From the NCBI GenBank assembly GCA_033220425.1, contig CM065650.1, forward strand, positions 3,534,001 to 3,598,000: DNA of 64,000 nucleotides. The letters run 5' to 3'. The notes below the pieces were generated by a model. The model was given only the letters and a program-made list of their open reading frames with translations. It was not told where the DNA came from and searched no databases. Positions 34,238 to 44,879 of this stretch are shown here, piece after piece (within the stretch, counting starts at the first letter, position 1; each line of letters opens with the position of its first letter). Origin of the DNA: Lepraria neglecta. Taxonomy: Eukaryota; Ascomycota; Lecanoromycetes; Lecanorales; Stereocaulaceae. Both the position numbers and the translations under genes were made by a program.

Positions 34238-35188
34238 TTAAACGGAACGAGAAACAGGGATGTCCACGAGCTCTCTCATAAACTGTACAACCTCCTCGCC
34301 TTTGCTCATCTCATAGTATGCCCCAATGTTGATATCCAGCTTCCCTGGGAGATCTTCCTTGTCTGGTTTTTCTCTCGCTATATATCTCAAGTACTCGGGG
34401 CTCAGGTTCGCCGATAGGAAACGTGCCTTGGTATCGCAGATTGAAACCACTCGTATCTATAAGCAGCCACACATCAGTCCTTTCCTTGTCATCTCGATAT
34501 AAGCACATCACTTACAGGCAATGAACCGTACTTTCTCACACGACGGGCGAAATACGTCCCCCAGTATATCAAGGTGAGTAGCTCGGTGAGCACGAGGTTG
34601 TCAGGAGGTCCTTGTTGTGGCTGGATGGATATAACAGTAATATGGGGCCTGGGAGGCGAGCAGAAGACCATAATACTTTCCACGAATATCTGATGGTAGA
34701 CGTATAAATCCCTGGGCGCGAAATTAGCACCGCACTGTACTCTAAGTATCCTAGGTTGGGGAAGAGAGATAGAGCGCATACTCAAAGCAAAGGAATTCAC
34801 ACTGGCCGGTTTCAGTGTCGCAAAAGTCGTCCCCTTGAAAGATACCATTGGATACATAAGAGAAGATATCGGCGCGAGTGCTCCTGCTTCTGCGGTACGC
34901 GTCGTGTATCTCGAAAGATTTTCCTACGGGCGGAAACAGTAAATAGGCGGGAAGCTTATATCGTCTGTCTCTGACTTTGCTGACCGTATCACTGAAGGCG
35001 TCTTGGTTAAGAGGTCGAGGTTTCCAAAAGACTTGACATTTTTGAGGAATTAATGTCAGCCGAAAAGTGTTGGAAAGACTATCTGAGATCGGGTCTCCTT
35101 GAACTCTGGTATCGTTCCCGAATGAGGCGTGGAATGACCGGACGAGGTCAGAAAGCTGAAGAAGTCCGCTTCTCGTGTTTGTATCCAT
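34238..35188 (-). CDS. Three-exon protein of unknown function
   Basis: Exons 35188-34782, 34711-34516 and 34456-34238 (introns 70 and 59 bp) make 273 residues beginning MDTNTRSGLLQL. All three junctions have consensus donors (GTATGC, GTAAGT) and keep frame: LCFE joins DLYVYHQIF, and GSLP joins IRVVSICD. The protein has no signal peptide or membrane helix that I can see, and no domain I recognise; general composition resembles fungal orphan F-box-like families. An upstream in-frame Met at 35467 was rejected, since that extension lies antisense to the neighbour's coding region. The start is 160 bp from that of the divergent nuclease-like gene, implying a shared promoter. Confidence 0.6.
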
Positions 35189-35348
35189 TGTAGTCGTGAT
35201 GCAATGGTTGATAGATGCCAAATTGTTGGCAAGTAAATATCGCGGCACACTAGCGCAGACTAGTATCGCTAGAGCAACAAGGCCGGGGGCATGACGAACC
35301 AGTGTCCTTGGCCTTACTTCTTTCGTGGAAATTACCCTGCGTCCCAAT

Positions 35349-36645
35349 ATGGCAACCGGTTTACCTGCCACCCGACCTGACTGGAAGAAAGCAATCAAAG
35401 CAGGGAATATACGTATTGGACCACTTTCCTCCGCCGACTCCTTCCAAAGTGGCAGCAAATTCTCCATGAATGATTTCCTCCGCCTGCGTATTATTCACCA
35501 ATCGCAATTGGACCCGAGCTATTTATACGAACACTATCTTCCCAAAAAAAGCGTGACAAGAATTACCAAGGTCTTCAACAAAAACGTCGAGATTCAAACC
35601 CTACGCCAACTCTTATCAGATTCTAAAAAGATTGAAAGTTGGAATGTCGAAGACGCCTCGAAGGCTGCTCGATTTGCTGTGGGACTAGAGCATTTGTATG
35701 TCATTGTTTCTACACCTCCAAAACCCCGCGACCCCGAAGACGAAACCGGTCAAGACACAGATCTGTCGAAGATCACCAATAGTCCACAGGTCGCCAGAGA
35801 GCTCCGCAAGCCCGACAAAGGCAACATCGACCTATCTGGCAAAATCTCAAAACTGAATCTCAAGCGTCCTCAGGATGTTCAGCCACAGACACCGCAGAAT
35901 AAATCGATCTTTTCCACCGGCGAGGAATATGATGATACACCTCTCGCTTTCCGTTCGGCCTCTACAACTATTTCCATTCCATCACCGATGAACCAAGACC
36001 TCAGCCAAGCAGTCGAGAGCCACAAACGAGAAATGTTCCAGCTTACAGGAGACGAACAAACGGTCAATGCATGCTTAGTGGATCTCCTTATACCCATTGC
36101 TAGCATTCTAGGCTCCAGAGGCCGCGTTCGCTTTGATCGTGAATCCTTCCAAGTCCTTAAGAGAGATGCTACGGATGGAAAAGCCCTGTTCGAGGCTTGC
36201 GTTGACGGACTCATAATGAATGAAGATGGCAAAACTATTCAGGCCTTCATGGAAGTCAAGCGAGAACTTCGAAGTCTGAAGAAGAATGTCAGGATGCAGG
36301 AGGGAGCACAGATGGCTGCATTTGTCTATTCGCAAGGCAAAACTGGCAAAGAAAGCAGGTACGAAGTTTTCTGTTTTCCCTCTTGCTTTGCTCGACACGC
36401 TAATAATTCTTCTGCTTAACAGTAAAAGGTGGATGATATCAATGGGTGGATACGAAGGATACATTACCATTGCAACTTACGGCAAACGTTATGAGGATTT
36501 CCTTTACGACGAGCTATTGGATAGCAACTCTGCCTACATGACAATGCACGAGTATGGGCCCTTTAACCTAAAGACTTCTAGTGGTCAGGACGGTTTGGAG
36601 TCATTCCTTCTATGCATTGCCGTGCTGATGGAGGGGCTTGTATAA
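35349..36645 (+). CDS. Orphan protein with PD-(D/E)XK nuclease-like motif
   Basis: Exons 35349-36358 and 36423-36645 (64-bp intron) give 410 residues. The N-terminal half, with LPATRPDW and a variable middle rich in Ser/Pro, is likely flexible. From about residue 220 there is a compact domain: HKREMFQLTGDEQTVN, then an Asp in CVDGLI (near residue 285), a turn, and a strand ending in the triad FMEVKR (near 301), then a helix NVRMQEGAQMAAFV. The D-x(n)-ExK layout followed by a Gln-containing helix is the classic PD-(D/E)XK arrangement, known in a fungal group of nuclease-like proteins. The C-terminal part has SMGGYEGYITIATY and TMHEYGPF. Activity is unproven; the start ATG has an open frame upstream only as GTG. 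Confidence 0.6.
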
Positions 36646-37443
36646 TTATTTCTCTTTCATTGAATTGGGGCTGCCACTCGCTGCGCATTCCACAAGCTAT
36701 CTGTTTGAGCGTGAATAAGCCTCCAAGGGTATAGTGACAGCTTCGATTACTATCACGTTAGGGGACGCTTCTCCTGTCAAAGAAATATACTGAATGCCAC
36801 TCTAAAGGAATCGACCTTCCGTTGTTGTTCCAGCTACATCATATAAACGTCAATTCTTGAATTGAACCGAGCAATAGTCTACGCTACTACTATTAGTCGG
36901 AAGTTTGTGCGGATTCGACAACTCATGCTTGCATCCAGCAGCCTGTGCTTTGTAGCGTGCACTTTCTATGCCCGCCCCCCCTTAAAGTCGCAACAGGGTG
37001 GACCCATCTCGCTCCCTCGAAGGTCTCTCTAAAAGCACTTTAGATCAGATATGTTTGCTCGTCTTCAGCTAACTCAGATTCGAAGTTACTCTTCTGTGGC
37101 CTTTTTGCATTTTTTGTTATAGAAGCGAGACACAAAGCGGAAGTCTCGGCGCCCTCAATGTCAAAATATGGCAGCTATTGAGCTTCCAAAATCTTGACAT
37201 TTGTCAGCTATAATGAATCAGAAATGCCGATTTGGTGCACCCAAGCACTAGAAATTTGATATTTCTCACACTATTTAGGCAAGAAGTACCACTTGGGTAG
37301 TTCCAAATTTTATGGAAACGTGATACTTTCCGAACAAGTTCAACAAAAAAGCTGTCTAAAACTATCGTTCCTGAGCTAGAGAGTTCCACCGCATGAAGAC
37401 TGTAAATGGATACGGAAAGTTTCGCCCTTCTATCGTACTACAC
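36646..37443. other. Intergenic between convergent genes
   Basis: No supported gene; AT-rich in its right half. Confidence 0.6.
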
Positions 37444-39451
37444 TCAAAGCTTGTTATTCTCATTTGATGCCCCGCCCCATTGGTAGCCTGCTGGGTCGCT
37501 GAATTTGTATCCGTATGAGGATGTGAAGTCATCCAGCACAGCCGGGCCTCGAGATCCTGGGAGAAGATTAGCACAGAGTCGCAAGTGACGAGAAATTTCA
37601 TATTTAGAATAGGGACGTACCGTATGGATACTCCATTGGGGTGATCTCGGTATTATTATCGAGATAGTGCAACAAGGGTGTGAAGATCCTCCAACTGGCA
37701 TCGAGCTCATCGTCACGGACGAAATTGGAATGATCACCCTTAAGTGCGTCAAGGATCAATGATTCGTAGGCCTCGGGGATCTTGAGATCAGAGAAGCGGC
37801 GTCTGTAGGTCAGATCAAGCTCGGTGGACACGGTCTGCATGCTCAGGCCGGGCAGCTTGGAGTTCATTTTAATGTACACAGACTCGTTGGGCTGCACGCG
37901 GATGACGAGCTCGTTGCGGGGAATATCCTTGAAGATGCCGGAGGTGACGTCCTTGAATTGGATACGAATTTCCGTCTTTTGCTCGTTGAGGGCTGTGGTA
38001 CATTAATCTCAGATAGGTGTTGGAATAGTCCCGGTATAGCCTACCTTTGCCAGCCTTCAGTATGAAGGGAACGCCGTCCCATCTCTCGTTCTTGATGTAG
38101 GCCACCATGGCGCAGAAAGTCGGACATCTTGACTCCTTGGGCACTGTATCGTCCTCCTTGTATGCAGGCTTATTACCGTCTAACGACTTGCCGTATTGCC
38201 CAATTATGACATTCTTTGGCTCTATGTTGGGTATCCCGCGAAGGACCCGGACTTTCTCGTCGCGGATATCTTCTGATGAGAATGAGATCGGTCTCTCCAT
38301 TGCGAGCAGTGTCAATACTTGAAGCAGGTGGTTTTGCATGACATCGCGGACGATACCAAACTCGTCGAAGTAGCCTCCTCTCCCTTCGGTGCCAAATGGC
38401 TCTTTGAAGGAGATTTGGACGTTATCAATATGATTGCGGTTCCAGGTTGCTCCAAAGAATTCGTTGCCGAACCGTAGTATTAGGATGTTCTTCACCATCT
38501 CTTTTCCAAGGTAATGGTCGATACGGAAGATCTCTTCTTCTTTCCAATCGGGCTCCAAGGCCTTTTGAAGCTCTCGAGAGCTGCCCAAGTCCTTGCCAAA
38601 AGGCTTCTCCACAACAATTCGTGATATTCCCTTTTTAGGGTAGCAGTTCCTCTTCAGATGCTGAGAGACCGTGATGAAGACGCTGGGTGGGAGAGCCATG
38701 TAGAAGACTCGGTTTTGCTCTTCTCGACCGCTCTCGACCTCCTCCAGATGCTGGTTCAGAACCTTGAAGGACTCGTCTTGGTCGTATTGTCCGGAAACGT
38801 AGGTACATATCTTGCAGAATTCTTCCAATTGTTCTTCCATCTCTTTGGTCGGCACTTTGATGTGCGCTTTGACACGCTTGAGATATTCCTCGTGGTCCAT
38901 CTTTGTCCGAGCATAGCCGACTATTTTGATGTCTTTAGGAAGGAATCGATTGCGGTACTTGAGAGCGGTGAGATATAGCTCCTGGGAGGAGGACAAGCGG
39001 AGGGATACATACCAAGCCGAACAAGGCAGGGAACTATGGTGGAAGGGTCAGCCAATACGCTTCCAGGACTCGAGTAAGGGTGCTCTGCATACCGTCTTCT
39101 TCTTTGCAAGATCCCCCGAAGCTCCCAGTACCACAATGACCGTGTTATCTTTCAGTTCAATAGAGCTGTGATCATGACACACACTGGTCAGCAAGATTCT
39201 AGGTCCGAACGAGCGGTCCGTTTGAGGGCAGTTCTCAATCCACTTTAACGGCATGATTGCTGCGCACTCGTGAACCAGTTGCAGTAAGATGCACTGCCCA
39301 ATGGAATTGCAAGACTCTTTTTATGCTGTTCAAGCAAATTGACTCTATCGAAAGGCGAAAAGGTATGCAGCGTATGACGTCTTTTGAACGATCGAAGTAG
39401 TACATACCCAATGTTGTCGGGCTCCTCCGGTCGTACCATGGTATCAGCCAT
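37444..39451 (-). CDS. ZWF1: Glucose-6-phosphate 1-dehydrogenase
   Basis: Six exons: 39451-39408, 39165-39093, 39033-39013, 38957-38045, 37992-37621 and 37556-37444, encoding 511 residues. The enzyme makes NADPH and 6-phosphogluconolactone, the entry to the pentose-phosphate pathway, in the cytosol. NADP-binding GASGDLAKKKT is split from FPALFGL, a 21-nt exon, before YRNRFLPKD. The active-site motif RIDHYLGKE, the KPFGKDL segment and the conserved VPFILKAGKALNE are intact. Intron 1 is 242 bp, unusual for this genome; it holds an in-frame ATG (39254) that reads directly into exon 2 and could give an alternative N-terminus. All splices restore family sequence. Confidence 0.96.
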
Positions 39452-40227
39452 CTTGCCGGCAGGTGCGAGTGTGATGAGAAGCTAGGAAAAGGAAGAAACA
39501 GTGCTGCGGTAGGTAAACAGATGAAGAGGCGAATTGACTGTAGAGCTATACGTCTACTTTTGCGCGCAAGGCGGATAATAAAGGTTCCTTAGTAATCACA
39601 GAGTAAGCTTTCTTAAAGCTCGGCCTGCTATGGCCAAATGATGTGATAAATTGATTCGGGAAGTGAGTTGTAGGAAGCACAGCGCTATGTGCGGGGACTG
39701 GTGCTAATCTAAAGTGGTGATGATGACGGTGGGCAAGACCTGCGACTCCCCGGATAGACACGGAAAGAAGCAAGACCTCAGTATATATGCACCCAGTTGC
39801 TGACTGACTGCATACTTAGTCCGGTATTTCCAAATTGGTGTAACCGTGAGCCACAATTTGCCTGTCCTGTTGCTAGTGATGCCCAAAAGCGCCGTGGTCC
39901 AATGCCATAGTAGATGACCGATAGCCCAAAGCCCAGTGTTGTAAAACAGAACTGTGTCTTCAAGCTTGACAAGAAGCCTTACAGAATTTCCACAAGTATC
40001 CTTTAGACCATAGAGACCGTAGCCTGTAGAGCAACTACTACTAAATCGATAGAGCGGCGGAATGGAACTAGTCCAAATTAGGCTAGCTCGTCTGTACCTC
40101 GCTTCAAGCCGCACAATTTACACGCAGCATCACGAACAAGCCTACGACAACCAGCAAATCGACAACCATTCCCCCAATACACTCCTGACCTTGCCAGCAC
40201 GAAAGTAGCTGGGACCAGGCTGTCGTT
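39452..40227. other. Divergent promoter region of G6PD and RPL33
   Basis: About 780 bp between two start codons pointing apart. Antisense frames near 39704-40114 lack domains. Confidence 0.6.
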
Positions 40228-40968
40228 ATGCCTTCTGAAGCGGGACACCGATGTAAGTATTTGGCTTCTCCTCCAGCAGCATCCAGCTCTTGTCTCCTGG
40301 GACTTTTTCTAGCCTAGCAGATCACTGTTCTTCTTCCAAGCTGTGCTTAATGCTGACGCTCGTTCTAGTATACGTCAAGTAAGTTTCCGGACTCCTATGA
40401 ACCTTTGCCCCGCCGACCTTGTATTCCACCGATACCTGGAAACAAGGATGTGGCAGCAAAAACTTCGGAGCGGCATGACTAACGCACATGGCATCAACAT
40501 AGGGGCCGACATCTCAGCTATCAGCGAGGGAAGCGTAACACGAATCCGGGTACAAGGTGCGATGAATGGCAGACTGTGGGATGGGACAATGGCTGATGGA
40601 TCAATAGTCTGATAAAGATTGAGGGCGTGGACGACCCACAGGCTGCTACGTGAGCAATCTCCTAGACGAGGTTATGACCTGCCATCTAACGACGGATTGG
40701 ATATAGGTTCTACTTGGGCAAGAAAGTTGCATTTGTCTACCGGGCACACAAAGAAGTTCGAGGAACGAAAATAAGGGTTATCTGGGGGAAAATTACACGT
40801 CCACATGGTATGCAGTCACAGGCCTTGACCTAAGGGATTCACATACGTTCTTGCTAACCCACGATGACAGGCAACTCCGGTGTTGTGAGAGCACAATTCC
40901 GACGCAACCTTCCTCCCAAGTCATTCGGCGCCTCGGTCAGAGTCATGTTGTACCCATCATCGATTTAG
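40228..40968 (+). CDS. RPL33: 60S ribosomal protein eL33 (L35A)
   Basis: Six exons: 40228-40252, 40369-40378, 40503-40556, 40608-40649, 40707-40807 and 40871-40968, giving 109 residues. Introns are 116, 124, 51, 57 and 63 bp. The protein runs [20 protein letters not shown], then [50 protein letters not shown] and ends in RVMLYPSSI, all hallmarks of eL33. Exon 2 is only 10 nt (TATACGTCAA) and encodes the tail of the Leu codon plus YV and part of Lys, flanked by two consensus GTAAGT donors. The first introns are long for this genome, as is common in fungal ribosomal protein genes. Confidence 0.95.
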
Positions 40969-41943
40969 CGATTCTTTGAGTTATGGAAGGGTCAACAAGA
41001 CAGTGTACATGCTGTTGCAGGTGCAATTGCGCAAGGTATCAATCCGGGACATAAGATGGATCTGGATGGAGGCTCGCATGTTACAGCTACCAGCTATGCT
41101 TAGCTAGCACGAATTAAAACCAATGACTCAAAACTAGTGACTCAAGGATCTCGATCGCCTATGCTTAAGGTCTTCGCTGGCCATTTCAGCCTGCAATATT
41201 GATATGCCAGGCATCGACCGTTGGCTAACCACTTTCCTTGAGCACGGTATGGTAAAAGCTCATCATTGCCTGGCTACCCAATAAATCCCATTAGCCATTG
41301 TTGAAGATAATACAAGCATCTTTCTTTGAGCTACTTGATTTCGAGTATTTTGCTGGAGATATAAAAGACGCATCTTCGGCTGGCCTCCTACCGCACCCAG
41401 CAACATGCCCCGTAACTCCTCTTGTAAAACAACGAAAATGAAGAAAGTGCCGGATATTAAAGACGCCTCGTATAGAAGCTCGAGCAGACAAACGAGACGC
41501 AGGGAATGTTGAAGGTCTACCTTAGATCGACACGTATTACCTCCAAAACGGACTAGCGCTACCCTGCCACTCTGAAAAGTTGCAGCTGTCTTATCGCGGG
41601 GACTCCACCACCGAAAACGACGACGCTCGCTTTCTTCCAAGCTTCTTTGTACAAGCATTTACTACACATAATCACCCTTTATCCACTGTACAAAGGACAC
41701 AGTCTGTTCGATCAATAGACACCACTCTCGCTTGAAGCGTTTCTTCCCATGACCTTTTCTCAACAAATATTCGGAGTGACGGCTGTTTCGAAATCCCGAG
41801 TGCTCTATACTCTCACCTTATCCTGTCGCTACAAGAAGACAACAACATATCCGGTGCCGCAAAGCGCGGCTTAGTATCCTACAACAGCTTCGCCACTCAG
41901 GAACCGCCCATAAGCACCTAACACCCACATAAATATCTTCACG
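40969..41943. other. Intergenic region upstream of the DUF2406 gene
   Basis: No supported gene in about 975 bp; short frames on the minus strand lack domains. The right half is presumably promoter and leader. Confidence 0.55.
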
Positions 41944-43440
41944 ATGGCAAGAGCCCGCAGGAACTCGGTGTTGAGCTTCACGAGCAAGAGTCGAGTGAGC
42001 AGCAGTGGTTCGATACCCAAGGTCGACATGACAGAAACTTCGAAGGATAAAGAGATCTATCATATGAGGACGAAGGCCGATCCAACTGTGGCCATGGACG
42101 AAGCTCAGCCAGGTGAGCTCACAAGGCAGATGCCTACTACAAGGACTCTACTCATATCTGACAGCCGCTCGTAATGCCAACGAGCTCACGACCATCCAGT
42201 CAATCCGCAATCTCGAACACCGCGATGCAGATGGGAACGTCATCAGTGAGAGACTCTAACCACCAGTGCAAAGGCCATCGCTAATACTTAAGACAGCTGA
42301 TCCTGATCGATCAAACCCTACACGGCCACGCATGGAGCGCCCGCTGGACACAATCAGATCCTTTGAGGCGGCTATAGATGGCTCATACAGCCGGAGGGCG
42401 TCCTCCTACAGAACTGGTACGATATACGGCTTGACGACAATCTAATAATGCTAGGACAACTGCTAATCAAAACTTTTGCTACAGAAACCCCAAGCGCCAT
42501 GAGTCCTCAGAATAATCGGCGGAGTGGCTATTTTCCAGGTAAGAATGCGAGCTTTTTGGGCCTCTTCCGGGCGTTCCCTCGACCTATGCACTTGTTTCAT
42601 TTCACCCCATGCAGAATGCAGTGTTCGGCCTTAATCGCAGGCCGCGCGTTGCAGCTCTTCACAATTTTTAGTGCAACCGGGTCCGGAGGACGATCTCCCG
42701 CATTCTTGATTGGAGCTAAGATAGCTGACCTTATTCTATTTACAGGCTACCAAGCTCAACAGAAACCCGCTACTGAGTATAACGGCTACTATGGCAATCG
42801 CATGAGCAACAAAAGACCGGAAAGCTACGCTGACAACTATGGATCCTCTCAAGACGCGTACGGTAACGGACGGCGCTTTAACCAGCGAAATCAATCTGAT
42901 CCCATGTTGTATGGCCAGTCCAACGCCCAACCCAACGCCCAACCCAACGGCCCATCCAACGGCCCATCCAACGGCCAAGGCATCTACCCTTCACATGCTC
43001 ACCAGCAATCCTACGACACTGTAGGAACAGCATCCTATGGAAGTGACGGAACTCATCAGTGGGGCAATTCGACCGATCCCAGCAGTGAAAATAGCTCCAT
43101 TGAGCGGGTCCAGCCTCCCCAGAAGCCCGATCTCGGTGAAGTTTATGGCTTCAATGGATTTGGTGGCGCTCCTCAGTTTCAAGGTCCAATTTTGGAAGAG
43201 CATGGGCAAGACGCTCCGGGATATGGCCAACCCGGCTATGGCAAAGGGCAAGCGGCAACTGGAAACGGCAACCCGTACCAAGGCAATGGTGCGGCCCCTC
43301 CACCTCCGCCACATAAAGAGACCAGACCTAGGGTTCCCATCAAAATGGGAGCTCCTTCGGTCGCCAGCAGGGCCCCACCAACCGCCGATAGCGAGAAAAG
43401 GAAGAGCTGGCTGAAGAGGAGATTCAGCAGGAAGGAGTAA
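41944..43440 (+). CDS. DUF2406 family protein
   Basis: Exons 41944-42112, 42165-42245, 42297-42416, 42485-42538 and 42746-43440 (introns 52, 51, 68 and 207 bp) make 372 residues. The conserved DUF2406 part is near residues 35-125: HMRTKADPTVAMDEAQP, TTIQSIRNLEHRDADGNVI, DPDRSNPTRPRMERPLDTI and RSFEAAIDGS. The remainder is a Gln/Asn/Gly/Tyr-rich, probably disordered tail with a short tandem repeat (NAQP, NGPS), a Pro-rich patch and a strongly basic end (KRKSWLKRRFSRKE). The function of the family is not established; the basic tail might bind membranes or nucleic acid. Each splice joins codons cleanly. Confidence 0.85.
42919..42977 (+). repeat. 12-bp coding tandem repeat in the DUF2406 gene
   Basis: Units of CCAACGCCCAAC type alternate to give NAQP NAQP NGPS NGPS NGQ. 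The repeat is in frame (12 bp = 4 residues), so copy number can change without breaking the protein. Confidence 0.8.
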
Positions 43441-43917
43441 ATTTGGGATAACGACGGCTGCATATACAACGGAGTTCACTGAACATTTTCGGGGTCAAAT
43501 GACGCATATACGAACCTAATTCTTAATGGACTGCACGTTGTACTTGATCATGAACGGCATTTTGAGGGCATTATGGATTGGATGCAACGGAAATGATAGG
43601 TCGGTAATAAATTGCAGCATAGTGGAAGGTCGATGAAGCTTTATGACATGGGGCACAGATTGCATAGCATCGGCATTCGACGAGAGATCTTGGCATGTGT
43701 GTTGGAAATCTGGTTCATATGAAAGCCTCCACGGCATGGGTATCTCAAATACAAAGAATCTTTTCATGATATCTTTGCTCCAACAAAGCTGCAACCAACT
43801 ACTGGTCCATCTCCATCGTAGTTACGCTGCTCAAAGCTCGCCCCCGGAGTTATGTAGCCATTAGTACGCCTCGCTGAGCAAAACTCCAACGTCGTGGAGG
43901 TAGTCGATCGTAGCACA
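43441..43917. other. Intergenic between convergent DUF2406 gene and VMA21
   Basis: No supported gene. Confidence 0.6.
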
Positions 43918-44377
43918 TCATTGCCCCTTCCTTGCCTTCTCCTCAGCAGCCAGCTTGTCACTCTCATCCTCTTTCATAGCAACAATGACGTATGCTATCA
44001 GCACCACATTTGCCATAATCGCTGCTGTCGCTCCAGCCCACGTTGAGTTGCCTGTCTCTCTCAGTCAATCTTTGCTTCCGACGATGTGGAATCGTACGAC
44101 TACTCACCTCGAAATATGGTATTGAGAGTCAGGAAGTATGTTCCGATCGGGCCGGCGATCATAGCAAGGGTAAAGCCTAGGAGTTTGTATATGACGGCTC
44201 TAGAATAGGCACAAGAGGTCAGAAATTGAGTGTCACACTGTCGTAGTGGGGAAGCTCTGCTTACGCAGGCACTGCGGGTGTGATGTTGGATTTTTCTGAG
44301 GCGCTGGGGGTGGCGTCGTTGCGGTCATCTTTCTCGAGCAGGTTCTTCTCTGTCGAGATTATCCGCCTTGAAGTCAT
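43918..44377 (-). CDS. VMA21: V-ATPase assembly factor Vma21
   Basis: Three exons, 44377-44265, 44199-44108 and 44051-43918 (introns 65 and 56 bp), encode 112 residues. Vma21 is an ER membrane chaperone for assembly of the V0 sector of the vacuolar ATPase. The cytosolic N-terminus is charged; helix 1 is AVIYKLLGFTLAMIAGPIGT, a lumenal loop with FRGNSTWAG follows, then helix 2 IMANVVLIAYVIVAM and a charged C-terminus ending KARKGQ. In yeast the C-terminus carries a dilysine ER retrieval signal; here the end has Lys/Arg but not the exact KKxx pattern. Size and two-helix topology fit well. Confidence 0.9.
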
Positions 44378-44879
44378 GGTTGGAAAGCTGAGGTATCAAC
44401 TTCTGGAAATTCCTAGGAGCTCTAACCGGGCAGCCTTGTAGGGCTGAAGCCCGGAGTTCCGGTATCTCTGCTTCGGGGTATAGCTTTAGGGGTCTCTTAG
44501 GGGAGGCAGATAGCGAAAACCTGGAGAGCTCTACAGCTCACCAACTAGCCAAGTCTAAAGAAGAGGTTTGGTACAAAAATAATAGATATCTGTAAGATGT
44601 ACTACTTTGCACGCAAAAGTATATTTTGTGGCGCGTACCCCGCATGAACGCTCTACCATCCACCGACGATCTTGCCTGCAGCAAGAGTAAGCCTAGTTCA
44701 TCGCCAACGGTGGGAGGACGGAGGGAACGTTTCTGCAAGGTTGAACTCCTCTTTTAACGAAGCAATGAAACCCAGCGTCTGCCACTGCAAGGAATCTGCT
44801 CGCCTGCCTCCTTCTCAGATGTGCGACAAAGAAGACCTTGAACAATTTAGGGAGTCCTTCCGAGGCGTCAGCATCCACC
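44378..44879. other. Divergent promoter of VMA21 and the ankyrin gene
   Basis: No supported gene in about 500 bp. An imperfect GC-rich hairpin (44426-44454, stem CCGGGC/GCCCGG plus AGCC/GGCT) lies close upstream of VMA21. Confidence 0.5.

Noticed and set aside
35189-35467. N-terminal extension MENLLPLWK... of the minus-strand orphan gene
   Set aside because: It runs antisense to the start of the nuclease-like gene. The Met at 35188 gives a sensible protein and a shared promoter.
39704-40114. Minus-strand frame of 136 codons between G6PD and RPL33
   Set aside because: Lies in a divergent promoter region, has no recognisable domain and no splice partners.
40253-40368. snoRNA hosted in the long first intron of RPL33
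   Set aside because: No convincing C box or D box pair was found in either long intron.
44426-44454. GC-rich hairpin as a regulatory RNA element of VMA21
   Set aside because: The stem is short and bulged and nothing else ties it to regulation; noted only in the intergenic entry.
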